The position numbers were made by a program, and so were the translations under genes. This document shows, in pieces, positions 46,062-54,910 of a stretch of 64,000 nt of DNA. Source of the stretch: Lachnospiraceae bacterium. Its GTDB lineage: Bacteria > Bacillota_A > Clostridia > Lachnospirales > Lachnospiraceae. How positions within the stretch are numbered: position 1 is the stretch's first letter; every line of letters starts with the position of its first letter. Under the pieces are notes generated by a model. It did not search any database. It saw nothing but the letters and a program-made list of their open reading frames with translations, and was not told the DNA's origin. Location: contig JAETQR010000009.1 in the NCBI GenBank assembly GCA_021770615.1, positions 93,509 through 157,508 of the forward strand. Direction: 5' to 3'.

Positions 46062-47360
46062 ATGAAATATAATATAAAAACTACTTTTTTTGAGATGCGT
46101 ACCTTTTTACTGCTGTGGGTTACACAGTCCTTTTCCGGTCTGGGGAGTGCTATGACGGGTTATGCTCTGGTGATCTGGTCGTATACGCAGAGAGGATCAG
46201 CACTTATGACCGCACTTTTGATGGTGTGTTCCTATGCGCCATATGTGGTGTTCAGTATTTTTGCCGGTGCACTTAGCGACCGTTTTGATAAAAAGAAGAC
46301 GATGTTAGTCTGTGATGCGGTCGCAGCAATGACTTCGGTTATTATGATGTTTTTGTTGCAGACTGACCGGCTTGAGATATGGCATATCTATATTGGAAAT
46401 GTGGTAGCCGGACTTATGAATACGGTCCAGCAGCCGGCTTCCGAGGTGGCAGTGACCCGGGTTCTTCCTAAAAAATATTATCAGAGGGTTGGCGGACTGA
46501 GATACTTTGGAAATTCACTGAATTCTATTCTGGCACCTTTGATCGCAACGGCGGTTCTGGGAATCGCGGGAATACAGATGGTGTTTGTCTTCGACCTGTT
46601 CACATTTGTGATTGCCTTTGTGACATTGGCATTTGCTATCCGCATCCCGGAGGGCAGGCAGGAGACGGAACCGGATGAGGGACTGCTTATTGCTTGCAGA
46701 CAGGGAATTTCCTTTTTGAAAAAGGAGACGGGGATTTTTCACCTGATCCTGTTTTTGGCAGCGATCAATTTTGTGGCATCTGTGTATGATGCGGCATTCC
46801 CGGCGATGGTACTTTCGAGAAATGGAGGAAGTGAAAAAGTTCTTGGGATCGTGAATGCTGTGATCGGGGCGTCAGCCCTGTTAGGGAGCGTTCTGGCCAC
46901 ATTTTGGAAAGAGCCCAAAAGCCGTGTACGGGTGATCTGTAACTGTCTGCTCTTTTCCATGGGAACGGAAAATATTCTCCTCGCGCTCGGAAAAACACCT
47001 CTTATATGGGGAATCGGTGGGTTTCTCGGCTGGATATTCATACCGCTTATGAATACGAATCTGGATGCGATCCTCCGGCTTCGTATCCCGGTGGAAATGC
47101 AGGGACGCGTGTATTCGGTGAGAAATTCATTTCAATTTTTCACGATTCCGGTTGGCTATTTTTTGGGTGGGATTTTAGTAGATCTGGTATTTGAGCCATT
47201 TATGGCGCATCAGAGTGACGACAGCCTTCTGATCCGGTTATTCGGAGAAGGAAAGGGCTCCGGGGCAGCGTTTTTGTTCTTTGTCCTTGCCTTTATGGGA
47301 GTACTGGTGTGTCTTTATTTCCGGCATGACCGCCATATCTGGGAGGTAGACAAAGAGTAA
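46062..47360 (+). CDS. MFS efflux transporter
   Basis: A 432-residue major facilitator with about 12 helices, resembling the macrolide-efflux MefA-type branch. ATG 46062 follows AAGGAGCAAAGTCT. The loop 2-3 motif A-like segment is GALSDRFDKKKTMLVCDAVA, and TVQQPASEVAVTRVLPKKYY is typical of this branch. It probably exports a hydrophobic drug. A leader peptide and competing hairpins precede it, suggesting drug-inducible translation. Confidence 0.88.
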   Translation: MKYNIKTTFFEMRTFLLLWVTQSFSGLGSAMTGYALVIWSYTQRGSALMTALLMVCSYAPYVVFSIFAGALSDRFDKKKTMLVCDAVAAMTSVIMMFLLQTDRLEIWHIYIGNVVAGLMNTVQQPASEVAVTRVLPKKYYQRVGGLRYFGNSLNSILAPLIATAVLGIAGIQMVFVFDLFTFVIAFVTLAFAIRIPEGRQETEPDEGLLIACRQGISFLKKETGIFHLILFLAAINFVASVYDAAFPAMVLSRNGGSEKVLGIVNAVIGASALLGSVLATFWKEPKSRVRVICNCLLFSMGTENILLALGKTPLIWGIGGFLGWIFIPLMNTNLDAILRLRIPVEMQGRVYSVRNSFQFFTIPVGYFLGGILVDLVFEPFMAHQSDDSLLIRLFGEGKGSGAAFLFFVLAFMGVLVCLYFRHDRHIWEVDKE

Positions 47361-47362
47361 AG

Positions 47363-47429
47363 GAAATAGTGACCTGTTCAAAACAAACACAAGCAAGCTT
47401 GCGAAAAGTTTTGAACAGGTCGCTATTTC
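47363..47429. terminator. Bidirectional terminator between the MFS and ABC operons
   Basis: A stem of about 22 bp is formed by GAAATAGTGACCTGTTC...AAAC (47363-47384) and GTTTTGAACAGG...TATTTC (47408-47429) with one mismatch, and an inner GCAAGCTTGC. T runs follow on the plus side. Confidence 0.8.
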
Positions 47430-47444
47430 TTTTTCTGCGGGCTG

Positions 47445-48212
47445 TTAATTTCCGCCATTTTCCAATTTTCCCAAAAACTCATTCATTCTTACATTATCCG
47501 AATTGAATACTTCATCTGGTGTTCCCTCGACAGCAATGACGCCTTTATCCATGAAAATGATACGGTCAGAGATATTTTTGGCAAATTCCATCTCATGGGT
47601 AACGATGACCATCGTCATCTTTGCCTCGGCCAGAGAACGGATCACTTTCAGTACCTCTCCGGTCAGTTCGGGATCAAGTGCCGAGGTGGGCTCATCAAAA
47701 AAGAGTACTTTTGGATTTAATGCCAGCGCCCGGGCGATTGCTACACGCTGTTGCTGTCCGCCGGATAACTGGTGAGGATAATAGTCAGCTTTATCTTCCA
47801 ATCCCATTTTTTTCAGAAGTTCTGCAGCTTCTTCCATAACTTCGCTCTTGGGGCGTTTCTGTACATGGATCGGAGCATCTGTGATGTTTTTTAATACCGT
47901 GTAGTGAGGAAACAGATTGAAGTTTTGAAATACGAGCCCGAAAGATTCTTTTATTTTTTCCAGCTCAGAATTTTTAGCATAGGTACAGACTCCGTTTTCC
48001 ATAGTAGCGGCTGCCCCGCCGAGATAATACAGATCACCCTGATTCATTTTTTCAAGGAGTGTGGCGCATCGCAACAGAGTTGATTTCCCGGAACCGGATG
48101 GGCCGATGATGGAGAGAACTTCGCCCTCATATACTTTGAGAGAGATATCTTTTAATACTTCCAGGTCGTCAAAAGATTTTTTTACATGGTTCATTTCAAG
48201 ATAATAATTCAA
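47445..48212 (-). CDS. Polar amino acid ABC transporter ATP-binding protein (GlnQ-like)
   Basis: A 255-residue ABC ATPase of the polar amino acid (PAAT) import family. Walker A is [20 protein letters not shown], the Q loop is [17 protein letters not shown], the signature is [20 protein letters not shown], Walker B is [19 protein letters not shown] and the switch His is in VTHEMEFAK. It is the last gene of a three-gene minus-strand operon with a permease and a binding lipoprotein. The gap to the permease is 12 bases. Confidence 0.95.
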   Translation of the reverse strand: MNYYLEMNHVKKSFDDLEVLKDISLKVYEGEVLSIIGPSGSGKSTLLRCATLLEKMNQGDLYYLGGAAATMENGVCTYAKNSELEKIKESFGLVFQNFNLFPHYTVLKNITDAPIHVQKRPKSEVMEEAAELLKKMGLEDKADYYPHQLSGGQQQRVAIARALALNPKVLFFDEPTSALDPELTGEVLKVIRSLAEAKMTMVIVTHEMEFAKNISDRIIFMDKGVIAVEGTPDEVFNSDNVRMNEFLGKLENGGN

Positions 48213-48224
48213 AGCCGGTTCCTC

Positions 48225-48872
48225 CTATTTATAATAATTCATTTTCTTTTCCAGTTTTTCCATTATGAAGGTAACGATCAGGTTAAACACATAGTAGAAT
48301 ACGGCAGAAATAGCAAACGGCATCAGGGTGGTTTCTCTTGCTGCGATCTGTTTTGCCATGCTGAACATTTCCATATAGGAAAGAGAGTAGGCAAGGGAAG
48401 TATCTTTGACAAGAGTGATCACTTCGTTTGTGACAGAGGGAAGAATGATCTTAATGACCTGTGGAAGAATGATCTTTAAAAAGGTTTGTATTCTGCTATA
48501 GCCAAGGATCGCGGCTGCCTCATACTGCCCCTTTGGGATCGCTTCGATCCCCGAGCGGTAAATTTCTGCGAAATACGCCGAATAATTGATGGCAAAACCA
48601 ACGATAATGGCCGGAAAACGCCACGAAGCGATCGGCAGTCCAAGAAGATAAAATGGGAAAAAATACACGACCATTAATTGCAGCATAAGCGGGGTTCCGC
48701 GCATGATCGAAATAAAAATGCGGGTGATGGCGCTTACGGGTCTGAATTTTGACATCCGGCCGAATGCCACGAGAAAGCCCAAGGGCATAGAAAATAATAG
48801 TGTCAGGACAAAGATGCCGAGGGTACTTAACATACCCTCAGACATCTGTGATAACATCATGGAAAAACTCAT
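48225..48872 (-). CDS. Amino acid ABC transporter permease (HisM/GlnP-like)
   Basis: A 215-residue membrane subunit with about five helices. The cytoplasmic EAA loop is YEAAAILGYSRIQTFLKIIL, ending LPQVIKI, and IFISIMRGTPLMLQLMVVYF is the conserved segment after helix 1. It forms a dimeric channel with the adjacent ATPase and binding protein. The gap to the binding-protein gene is 12 bases. Confidence 0.95.
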   Translation of the reverse strand: MSFSMMLSQMSEGMLSTLGIFVLTLLFSMPLGFLVAFGRMSKFRPVSAITRIFISIMRGTPLMLQLMVVYFFPFYLLGLPIASWRFPAIIVGFAINYSAYFAEIYRSGIEAIPKGQYEAAAILGYSRIQTFLKIILPQVIKIILPSVTNEVITLVKDTSLAYSLSYMEMFSMAKQIAARETTLMPFAISAVFYYVFNLIVTFIMEKLEKKMNYYK

Positions 48873-48884
48873 CGTTTGTACTCC

Positions 48885-49703
48885 TTACTCCAAGCAGGTC
48901 ATATCACTTAATTTATATTTTTCAGCTAATTCATCAAATTTGCCATTTGCTTTCAGATCGTGAAGGGATTTATTTACTTTGTCACGGAGTTCTTCGTTTC
49001 CAAGTTTGAAACCGATGGCATATTTTTCCGCATTTAAGTGTTCATCCAGAATGATGTATTTACCATCTCCACGGTTCTCGATCTGGTACTGTGCCACACC
49101 GATATCCATGGCGATCGCATCAATGGAGCCGGCCTCAAGTTCTACAAATGCTGTGTTATAATCGCCAAATTCCTGAAGCCCTTTAAATGTGTCAGACAGG
49201 GCTTTCTGGCCGCCTTCTTCGTCGCTTTTGAGTAGATCCAGTGCAGCGGAAGCCGCCTGAACGCCTACGGTTTTGTCTTTTAATCCGCTCAGTGCAGTAA
49301 TGCCGGAATCTTTTGCTGTGACGATGACCTGACTGTTATCAACATAAGGATCGGACCATGAATAAGCGTCTTCACGGCCGTTCATCGTAAAACCGTTCCA
49401 GATACAGTCGATTGCACCAGAATTTAGTTCGTTATCTTTATTGTCCCAGGAAATCGGCTGTTTGACCAATTCCCAACCGTTCAGTTTACATACTTCACCG
49501 GCCATTTCAAGGTCAAATCCGGTGTATTCACCATCATCATCCATATAGCCATATGGTGGGTACTCAGCGTCGAAACCGACAGTAAATTTTTGTTTTTCGG
49601 AAGACGAGGCGTCTCCTTCTGATGATTTGTTGTCTCCGCATCCGGTAAGGAGCGAAATTGCCAGTGTACTTGTGAGCAGTACTGCTAATAATCTTTTTTT
49701 CAT
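48885..49703 (-). CDS. Amino acid ABC transporter substrate-binding lipoprotein
   Basis: A 272-residue lipoprotein. ATG 49703 is chosen because GGAGGT lies six bases upstream; the ATG at 49715 sits inside that site. The lipobox is ISLLTGCGDN, with Cys the lipidated residue. The mature part is a type II PAAT binding protein: KFTVGFDAEYPPYGYMDDDG, EYTGFDLEMAGEVCKLNGWE, NSGAIDCIWNGFTMNGRED and TVGVQAASAALDLL. The probable ligand is a polar amino acid or cystine-like compound; it cannot be fixed by sequence. Confidence 0.95.
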   Translation of the reverse strand: MKKRLLAVLLTSTLAISLLTGCGDNKSSEGDASSSEKQKFTVGFDAEYPPYGYMDDDGEYTGFDLEMAGEVCKLNGWELVKQPISWDNKDNELNSGAIDCIWNGFTMNGREDAYSWSDPYVDNSQVIVTAKDSGITALSGLKDKTVGVQAASAALDLLKSDEEGGQKALSDTFKGLQEFGDYNTAFVELEAGSIDAIAMDIGVAQYQIENRGDGKYIILDEHLNAEKYAIGFKLGNEELRDKVNKSLHDLKANGKFDELAEKYKLSDMTCLE

Positions 49704-49822
49704 ATTTACCTCCATTTTGTGTGTTTTTCAGCCACACCTTGATTAGATATAAGGGTTCTCTGCTGCGGAGCAAAGTTTGCCTTCCGGCAAACTTGACAGG
49801 TGCGCGTCTTTCAGTCGCACCT
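49704..49822 (-). promoter_or_regulatory. Structured 5' leader of the amino acid ABC operon
   Basis: Downstream of the operon promoter, the minus-strand RNA can form AGGTGCG/CGCACCT (49798-49804 with 49816-49822), AAGTTTGCC/GGCAAACTT (49773-49781 with 49786-49794) and a smaller CTCCGCAGCAGAG stem. A second copy of the GGTG(T/C)GGCTGAAA(A/G)A motif occurs just before the ribosome site (49725-49745). No known riboswitch class is recognised. Confidence 0.55.
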
Positions 49823-49827
49823 TGATT

Positions 49828-49856
49828 ATCTTATCATAGGAAGAAGGCGGTGTCAA
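49828..49856 (-). promoter_or_regulatory. Promoter of the amino acid ABC operon
   Basis: On the minus strand TTGACA (49851-49856) and TAAGAT (49828-49833) with a 17-base spacer, giving a leader of about 120 bases. Confidence 0.75.
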
Positions 49857-49868
49857 ATACAGGGGCTG

Positions 49869-51419
49869 TCAGATGTTCTTTTCTACAGATTGCAGTGTAT
49901 TTGAGTCCTCGTTCAGAGAAGATACAAGAGTATTTACCTGCTGTACGATTTCCTGATTACGCTCACTGCTTACATATGTCTCGTTTGTGTGTGCAGAAAC
50001 TTCTTCTGTGATGGCGGAAATTGTTTCAATGCTTGAGACGATGGTTTTATTCGCTGAAGACAGTTCGGCAATGATGCGGGTCAGCTCCTGTGCCCGGGAA
50101 TTGATGTTTGTGACCTTGTCACGAATGAGTTCAAAGGTTTCTGACGTTTTTTCAGCGGAATGGTTTTGTTTATGATTACTGTCGATCAGTGTATTTGTCG
50201 TCTTGATCATGATCTGAAGCTGTCCTGAGATATTATTGATAAGTGAAACGATGTTTTCTGTGGCAGAAGTTGTCTGTCCGGCCAGATTTGAAATCTCGGA
50301 AGCCACGACGGCAAATCCTTTTCCGGCTTCACCGGCTCTGGCGGCTTCGATGCTTGCATTCAGTGCGAGAAGGCTTGTCTGGGATGCCACACTTGTGATG
50401 AGTTCGGTGATCGAGTTCATCTGCTCTGTATATTCACGGAAAGATTCCAGGGCAGATGCTACATCGCTGCCAGCAGATTCTGACGCAGAGGCAAGTTCCA
50501 TGAGCCCACTGATCAGATTGCGTCCTTCTTCTACGGCCTCAGTCGTTAGAAGCATATCCGAGGAGATGGAAGAGGAGGCAGATTCTACATTTGCGATGTG
50601 GTTCTGGATTTCTTCCGTTTTCTGCAGCTGGCTCTGGATCGCCTCTGCGGATTCGGTAGTACCGGCAGTAACTTCCGACATGGAATCCATGTTTTGGGAC
50701 ACGGCTTCCTGCAGGGTATTCATTTGCGCAGTCACGGCCTCTACACTTTCGGACATATGAGTGGAAATCGAAAGTACTTTTTCCAATATATGGACTGTTT
50801 TCTCTTTTTCCTGGTCAATACGTGATATTTTGATTTTCTGAAATCTTGCAGAGGTGTAAGAGGCGGCGAAGAAAAAACCGACGGACACACAAAGAAGTGC
50901 AATCTGGATTTCCAAAGAGACGATGTCCTGTGGCTCCAGTCCGCCTTTCATAACAGTCATGACTGCGTACACGATATTTTCAGCGATCATGAATATTCCG
51001 ATGATCCGGGTGAAACGGAGGTCATTGTATAAGGTGACGACGATCAGGATCGGTATCGCATAAGTAAATACCAGATTGTTCTGGGCGGTAAAAAGTAAAA
51101 AGGTATAAAAGATCAAAAATCCATACAACAGGGCATATTTTACTTTTATATTGTCGTGGCTTTTGTGGAACAGAGTCCATCCGGTGATGGTGGGCAGATA
51201 TCCAAGTACAAAGGTAGCAAGTACATAGGGAATCCCCCGGTTTCCTTTGATGACCTCGATCATATAGGCAAGGCAGATGACAGATACCATGACCGTCAGA
51301 GTGATGCATGCTACTTTATTCGCAAGTGCGATTTCAGAAATATCAGCCAGTCCGGTATCGGATGAAGTGTTTGTCAGGTCTTTTTTCTTAATATCTTCGT
51401 TCGTGTCTAAGTACTGCAT
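49869..51419 (-). CDS. Methyl-accepting chemotaxis-type protein with a multi-helix membrane domain
   Basis: A 516-residue receptor. The N-terminal 200 residues contain about six membrane helices with no large extracytoplasmic domain and no HAMP region; they may sense a membrane signal. After a charged linker ([18 protein letters not shown]) comes the coiled-coil signalling domain with the tip [20 protein letters not shown] and [20 protein letters not shown]. Structural relatives report on energy or light through similar 6-helix inputs, but the cue here is unknown. The 86-bp repeat lies just upstream of its start. Confidence 0.9.
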   Translation of the reverse strand: MQYLDTNEDIKKKDLTNTSSDTGLADISEIALANKVACITLTVMVSVICLAYMIEVIKGNRGIPYVLATFVLGYLPTITGWTLFHKSHDNIKVKYALLYGFLIFYTFLLFTAQNNLVFTYAIPILIVVTLYNDLRFTRIIGIFMIAENIVYAVMTVMKGGLEPQDIVSLEIQIALLCVSVGFFFAASYTSARFQKIKISRIDQEKEKTVHILEKVLSISTHMSESVEAVTAQMNTLQEAVSQNMDSMSEVTAGTTESAEAIQSQLQKTEEIQNHIANVESASSSISSDMLLTTEAVEEGRNLISGLMELASASESAGSDVASALESFREYTEQMNSITELITSVASQTSLLALNASIEAARAGEAGKGFAVVASEISNLAGQTTSATENIVSLINNISGQLQIMIKTTNTLIDSNHKQNHSAEKTSETFELIRDKVTNINSRAQELTRIIAELSSANKTIVSSIETISAITEEVSAHTNETYVSSERNQEIVQQVNTLVSSLNEDSNTLQSVEKNI

Positions 51420-51465
51420 AGCTCTACTCTCTCCTTATTTTTGTTTTTTAGAAAATATACATTTA

Positions 51466-51551
51466 TTTTATCATAATTTCTGCACACGGTTTCTGTGCAT
51501 CCCGAGTTTTGCCAAAACTCGTTGATAAGTTCGTCAGAACTTATTTTATCA
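51466..51551 (-). repeat. 86-bp multi-palindrome repeat, copy 2
   Basis: The reverse complement of the 12421-12506 element with one substitution in the central palindrome. It lies upstream of the minus-strand receptor gene, between it and the YjbR-like gene, in a non-coding position. The three hairpins and the T-rich flank suggest it might act as a terminator or boundary. Confidence 0.9.
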
Positions 51552-51698
51552 TATATTTTTTTTGAAAAAAAGATGAATGTCACTTGAGTTTATGTATTTT
51601 TTCTAAAATTTTTCTTAAATATCGTATTTGCCCGTTGGAAGGTTTTGGTTGATTTTATACTGATAAAACAGTAGAATAAAAGGAAAGAGGGGATGCGT

Positions 51699-52055
51699 AT
51701 GAAAACGAGAGAAGAAGTAGTTCAATATTGTTTTTCTTTCAAAGATGTTTATGAGGATCATCCATTCCGGGATGAAAACTGGACAGTCATGAGGCACCGT
51801 TCAAACCGGAAGGTGTTTGCCTGGATCTTTGAGCGGGAGAGCTGTATGTGGGTTAATGTAAAATGTGATACGCAGTGGCGGGATTTCTGGCGGGATGCTT
51901 TTGCGTCGGTGGTTCCGGCCTATCATTTGAATAAAGAGCACTGGAATTCGATCATTCTTGACGGGACGGTGCCGGAGGAGGATGTCCGGCGGATGATCGG
52001 GGAGAGCTATGAGTTGACGAAGGAGAGGAAGAAAATACGTTCGAAAACAACTTGA
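51699..52055 (+). CDS. MmcQ/YjbR family DNA-binding-like protein
   Basis: A 118-residue MmcQ/YjbR family protein. ATG 51699 has AGAGGGG at a good distance; ATG 51693 is also in frame. Family pieces are YEDHPFRDENWTVMRHRSN, FAWIFERESCMWVNVKCDTQ and the end AYHLNKEHWNSIILDGTVP then MIGESYELT. The fold resembles CyaY; a DNA-binding role was proposed for the family but is not proven. Confidence 0.87.
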   Translation: MKTREEVVQYCFSFKDVYEDHPFRDENWTVMRHRSNRKVFAWIFERESCMWVNVKCDTQWRDFWRDAFASVVPAYHLNKEHWNSIILDGTVPEEDVRRMIGESYELTKERKKIRSKTT

Positions 52056-52080
52056 TTTTTCTAAATAATAGTAGTACAAT
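52052..52080 (+). promoter_or_regulatory. Promoter of the restriction-modification operon
   Basis: TTGATT (52052-52057) and TACAAT (52075-52080), 17-base spacer, overlapping the end of the YjbR-like gene and 44 bases before the methyltransferase start. Confidence 0.7.
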
Positions 52081-52123
52081 TAGGGAAAAATCAGGTATAA
52101 AATTTTTCCAGGAGTGATGATGA

Positions 52124-53269
52124 GTGAAACAGGTGCATTTAAGATTAGAGGATGAGTTATACAATGAATTGACTAGTTATTCGTTACAAACCAAGTTAAC
52201 AATGCAGGATTGTGTGAGAGAAGCAATTGCGTATTATGTAAGTAATTCCAGAAAAAAGAAACAGAATCGAAACGATGATCAGTTTACGTTTATAGATTTA
52301 TTCGCAGGAATAGGTGGGATGCGAATTGCTTTTAATAGGGCAGGAGGACAGTGTATTTATTCAAGTGAATGGAACAAATACAGTCAACAAACATATTTTT
52401 CTAATTTTGGAGAACAACCTGATGGAGATATTACACAAGTTGAAGCGGATAATATTCCGGATCATGATATTCTTGTGGCAGGGTTTCCCTGTCAGCCATT
52501 TTCAATAGCTGGCGTGTCTAAAAAAAATAGTATGGGGAGAGCAACCGGGTTTGAAGACAAAACACAGGGGACATTATTTTTTGATGTATGCAGGATACTG
52601 GAAAGGAAGAGGCCGAAAGCTTTTATGTTGGAAAATGTAAAGAATCTGCGTAGTCATGACAAAGGGAGGACTTTTAAGATTATCCTAGAGTCGTTGGATG
52701 AATTAGGGTATAAAGTTTTTTATGATGTACTTGATGGACAGAATTATGTTCCGCAACATAGGGAACGTATTATTATTGTAGGATTTGATAAGAAACGGTA
52801 TGGAGAGGATATTGGTTTTGAATTTGATTTGTCACCAAGATATCCAAAACCTGTAATGAAAGATATTCTGGAGAAAAATGTTGAGCCGAAATATACACTT
52901 TCCGACAAACTATGGATCTATTTGCAAAATTATGCAGACAAACACAGGGCTGCGGGAAATGGATTTGGCTATGGCATTGCCTCTCCAGATGGGATATCAA
53001 GAACAATTAGTGCAAGATATTATAAAGATGGTTCTGAAATATTGATAGCACAAAGGGGAAAGAATCCACGACGTTTAACTCCCCGTGAGTGTGCCAGATT
53101 ACAGGGGTTTCCTGATGATTTTAAAATCCCTGTTTCGGATACACAGGCATACAAACAATTTGGAAATTCTGTTGTGGTGCCTCTGATTGAAGATGTTGCA
53201 AATTTAATTGTCAGGGAAATAAAGTTACTGGAGGAGAGGAAAGAAGATTCGCAAAGGAGAGTGATCTGA
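52124..53269 (+). CDS. Cytosine-5 DNA methyltransferase (EcoRII/Dcm type) with an N-terminal ribbon-helix-helix domain
   Basis: A 381-residue C5 methyltransferase. GTG 52124 is nine bases after AGGAG. Residues 1-42 ([36 protein letters not shown]) look like a ribbon-helix-helix DNA-binding domain. The catalytic domain has motif [16 protein letters not shown], motif [13 protein letters not shown] (Cys123), motif VI ENVKNL, motif [15 protein letters not shown], motif [22 protein letters not shown] and motif [12 protein letters not shown]. Its neighbour is an EcoRII-like endonuclease, so CCWGG-type recognition is likely. The N-terminal domain may autoregulate the operon. Confidence 0.93.
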   Translation: MKQVHLRLEDELYNELTSYSLQTKLTMQDCVREAIAYYVSNSRKKKQNRNDDQFTFIDLFAGIGGMRIAFNRAGGQCIYSSEWNKYSQQTYFSNFGEQPDGDITQVEADNIPDHDILVAGFPCQPFSIAGVSKKNSMGRATGFEDKTQGTLFFDVCRILERKRPKAFMLENVKNLRSHDKGRTFKIILESLDELGYKVFYDVLDGQNYVPQHRERIIIVGFDKKRYGEDIGFEFDLSPRYPKPVMKDILEKNVEPKYTLSDKLWIYLQNYADKHRAAGNGFGYGIASPDGISRTISARYYKDGSEILIAQRGKNPRRLTPRECARLQGFPDDFKIPVSDTQAYKQFGNSVVVPLIEDVANLIVREIKLLEERKEDSQRRVI

Positions 53270-54442
53270 TTGTTAACCGGAAATGCACAGAGGGCAGTAA
53301 AGTCAGTATTAGATAGCGAGGGAGGGTTTTGTAAGTTTCTTTCGGCGAATGATACAGGGGCAACAGGGGGGCACCAATCGGGTATACTTATTTCAAAGTC
53401 TGCAAAAATGATGATGTTTAGTGAGAAAATTGACAGGGAGAGTTTGTTAAAGCGAACAGTAAAGATAAAATGGCAGGGTGATTTTACCACAGAAAGCGTC
53501 TTTACATATTATGGAAGCAAGAATGAATTGCGGATAACAAAGTTTGGGCGGGGATTTCCATTTTTAAAACCGGAGCAGACGGGAGCGTTGTTTGTTTTTA
53601 CCAAGAAGGATACAGCAGATTATAATGGGTATTTTTTGGATACAGAAGATGATATCGAGGAATTTTTGAATGTATTTGGTATGAGTCCCACGGAAACAAA
53701 TTCTTTGATTGATATTAAGAATATTTCATTAAAAACCAAGGAAAAACTGGAAATTATGGAATATATTCAGGGTTTAGCGGATGATTTCCCATCTTCACAG
53801 GAAATGTCGGAAGCAGCCAGAAAAATTCAGAACAAGGTTTATAATCATCAGGATTATGTCCATACAAATCCAGACAGAAAAATTATTGATTGGACAAATT
53901 TAGAATATGCTCTTTTCAGGGCAATAGAATATGAGCGCTATGGCAGGATAATTTCTGGTGGATTTAAGTCGGTTGATGATTTTGTGAGTATGGCAAATAT
54001 GGTTTTGAATAGAAGAAAAAGCCGGGCAGGTAAGAGCTTAGAACATCATTTGGCAGCAGTTTTTGATGGAAATAATATTTTGTATACGCCACAAGCTGTT
54101 ACAGAAGGGAATAAAAGACCAGATTTTATTTTTCCATCCAAGGAAGCTTATCATGATAGTGATTATCCGGAAAATAAACTGGTTTCTCTTGCGGCGAAAA
54201 CAACATGTAAGGACAGATGGAGACAAATTATTAATGAGGCGGACCGATTGCGTAACAGGCCTAAATTTTTATGCACATTACAACAGGGAATTTCACCGGC
54301 GCAAATGGATGAAATGGAATCTGAAAACGTAATACTGGTGGTTCCCAAGCCATATATTTCTTCATATCCGTCAGACCGTCAGGATAGAATATGGACATTG
54401 GCAGGTTTTGTACAATATGTAAAAGTCTTGGAGAGTGATTGA
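53270..54442 (+). CDS. EcoRII-like type IIE restriction endonuclease
   Basis: A 390-residue endonuclease starting at TTG 53270 with AAGGAGA nine bases upstream. The N-terminal part (about 1-170; GGFCKFLSANDTGATGGHQS, LRITKFGRGFPFL) matches the EcoRII effector domain. The C-terminal part is the EcoRII-C catalytic domain: RRKSRAGKSLEHHLAAVFDG, then RPDFIFPSKEAYHD and the very characteristic LAAKTTCKDRWRQIINEADR, with the Asp and Lys of the PD-(D/E)XK site. EcoRII cuts CCWGG and needs two sites. The order M-R-Vsr is coherent and all three genes overlap or abut. Confidence 0.92.
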   Translation: MLTGNAQRAVKSVLDSEGGFCKFLSANDTGATGGHQSGILISKSAKMMMFSEKIDRESLLKRTVKIKWQGDFTTESVFTYYGSKNELRITKFGRGFPFLKPEQTGALFVFTKKDTADYNGYFLDTEDDIEEFLNVFGMSPTETNSLIDIKNISLKTKEKLEIMEYIQGLADDFPSSQEMSEAARKIQNKVYNHQDYVHTNPDRKIIDWTNLEYALFRAIEYERYGRIISGGFKSVDDFVSMANMVLNRRKSRAGKSLEHHLAAVFDGNNILYTPQAVTEGNKRPDFIFPSKEAYHDSDYPENKLVSLAAKTTCKDRWRQIINEADRLRNRPKFLCTLQQGISPAQMDEMESENVILVVPKPYISSYPSDRQDRIWTLAGFVQYVKVLESD

Positions 54443-54879
54443 AAGTGGATGTGTTAACTCCAGAGCAACGTAGGAAAAATATGCAACACATTAAGGCTTC
54501 TGATACTAAAATAGAGATAATCTTGCGTAAGGCCTTATGGAACAGAGGTTACAGATATAGAAAAAACTATAACAAATTACCGGGGAAACCAGATATTGTT
54601 CTTACTAAATATAAGATTGCTATTTTTTGTGACAGTGAGTTTTTTCATGGGAAGGATTGGGAGATTCTCCGATCCCGGTTAGAGAAAAGTAATAATAGTG
54701 AGTTCTGGATTAACAAAATTTCTTATAACCGAAAACATGATGAAGAAGTTGATAAAGAACTATTATATGAAGGGTGGACAGTTATCCGCTTCTGGGGGGA
54801 GGATATAAAAAGACATATTGACGAATGTATTAAAGTAATTGAGGAACATATTTTTGAATATACAATTTCCAATTGTTAG
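54439..54879 (+). CDS. vsr: Very short patch repair endonuclease (Vsr)
   Basis: A 146-residue Vsr protein, overlapping the endonuclease stop; TTG 54439 or GTG 54445 could be the start. The motifs are LTPEQRRKNMQHIKASDTKI, LPGKPDIVLTKYKIAIFCDS (catalytic Asp in PDIV), EFFHGKDW and the end WTVIRFWGEDI. Vsr nicks at T:G mismatches arising from deamination of 5-methylcytosine at the methylated site and so protects the host from mutation by the neighbouring methyltransferase. Some zinc-ligand Cys residues of E. coli Vsr are not conserved. Confidence 0.92.
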   Translation: MKVDVLTPEQRRKNMQHIKASDTKIEIILRKALWNRGYRYRKNYNKLPGKPDIVLTKYKIAIFCDSEFFHGKDWEILRSRLEKSNNSEFWINKISYNRKHDEEVDKELLYEGWTVIRFWGEDIKRHIDECIKVIEEHIFEYTISNC

Positions 54880-54910
54880 AAAAGGATATTTTGGGAGAAA
54901 GGAAAATCAT

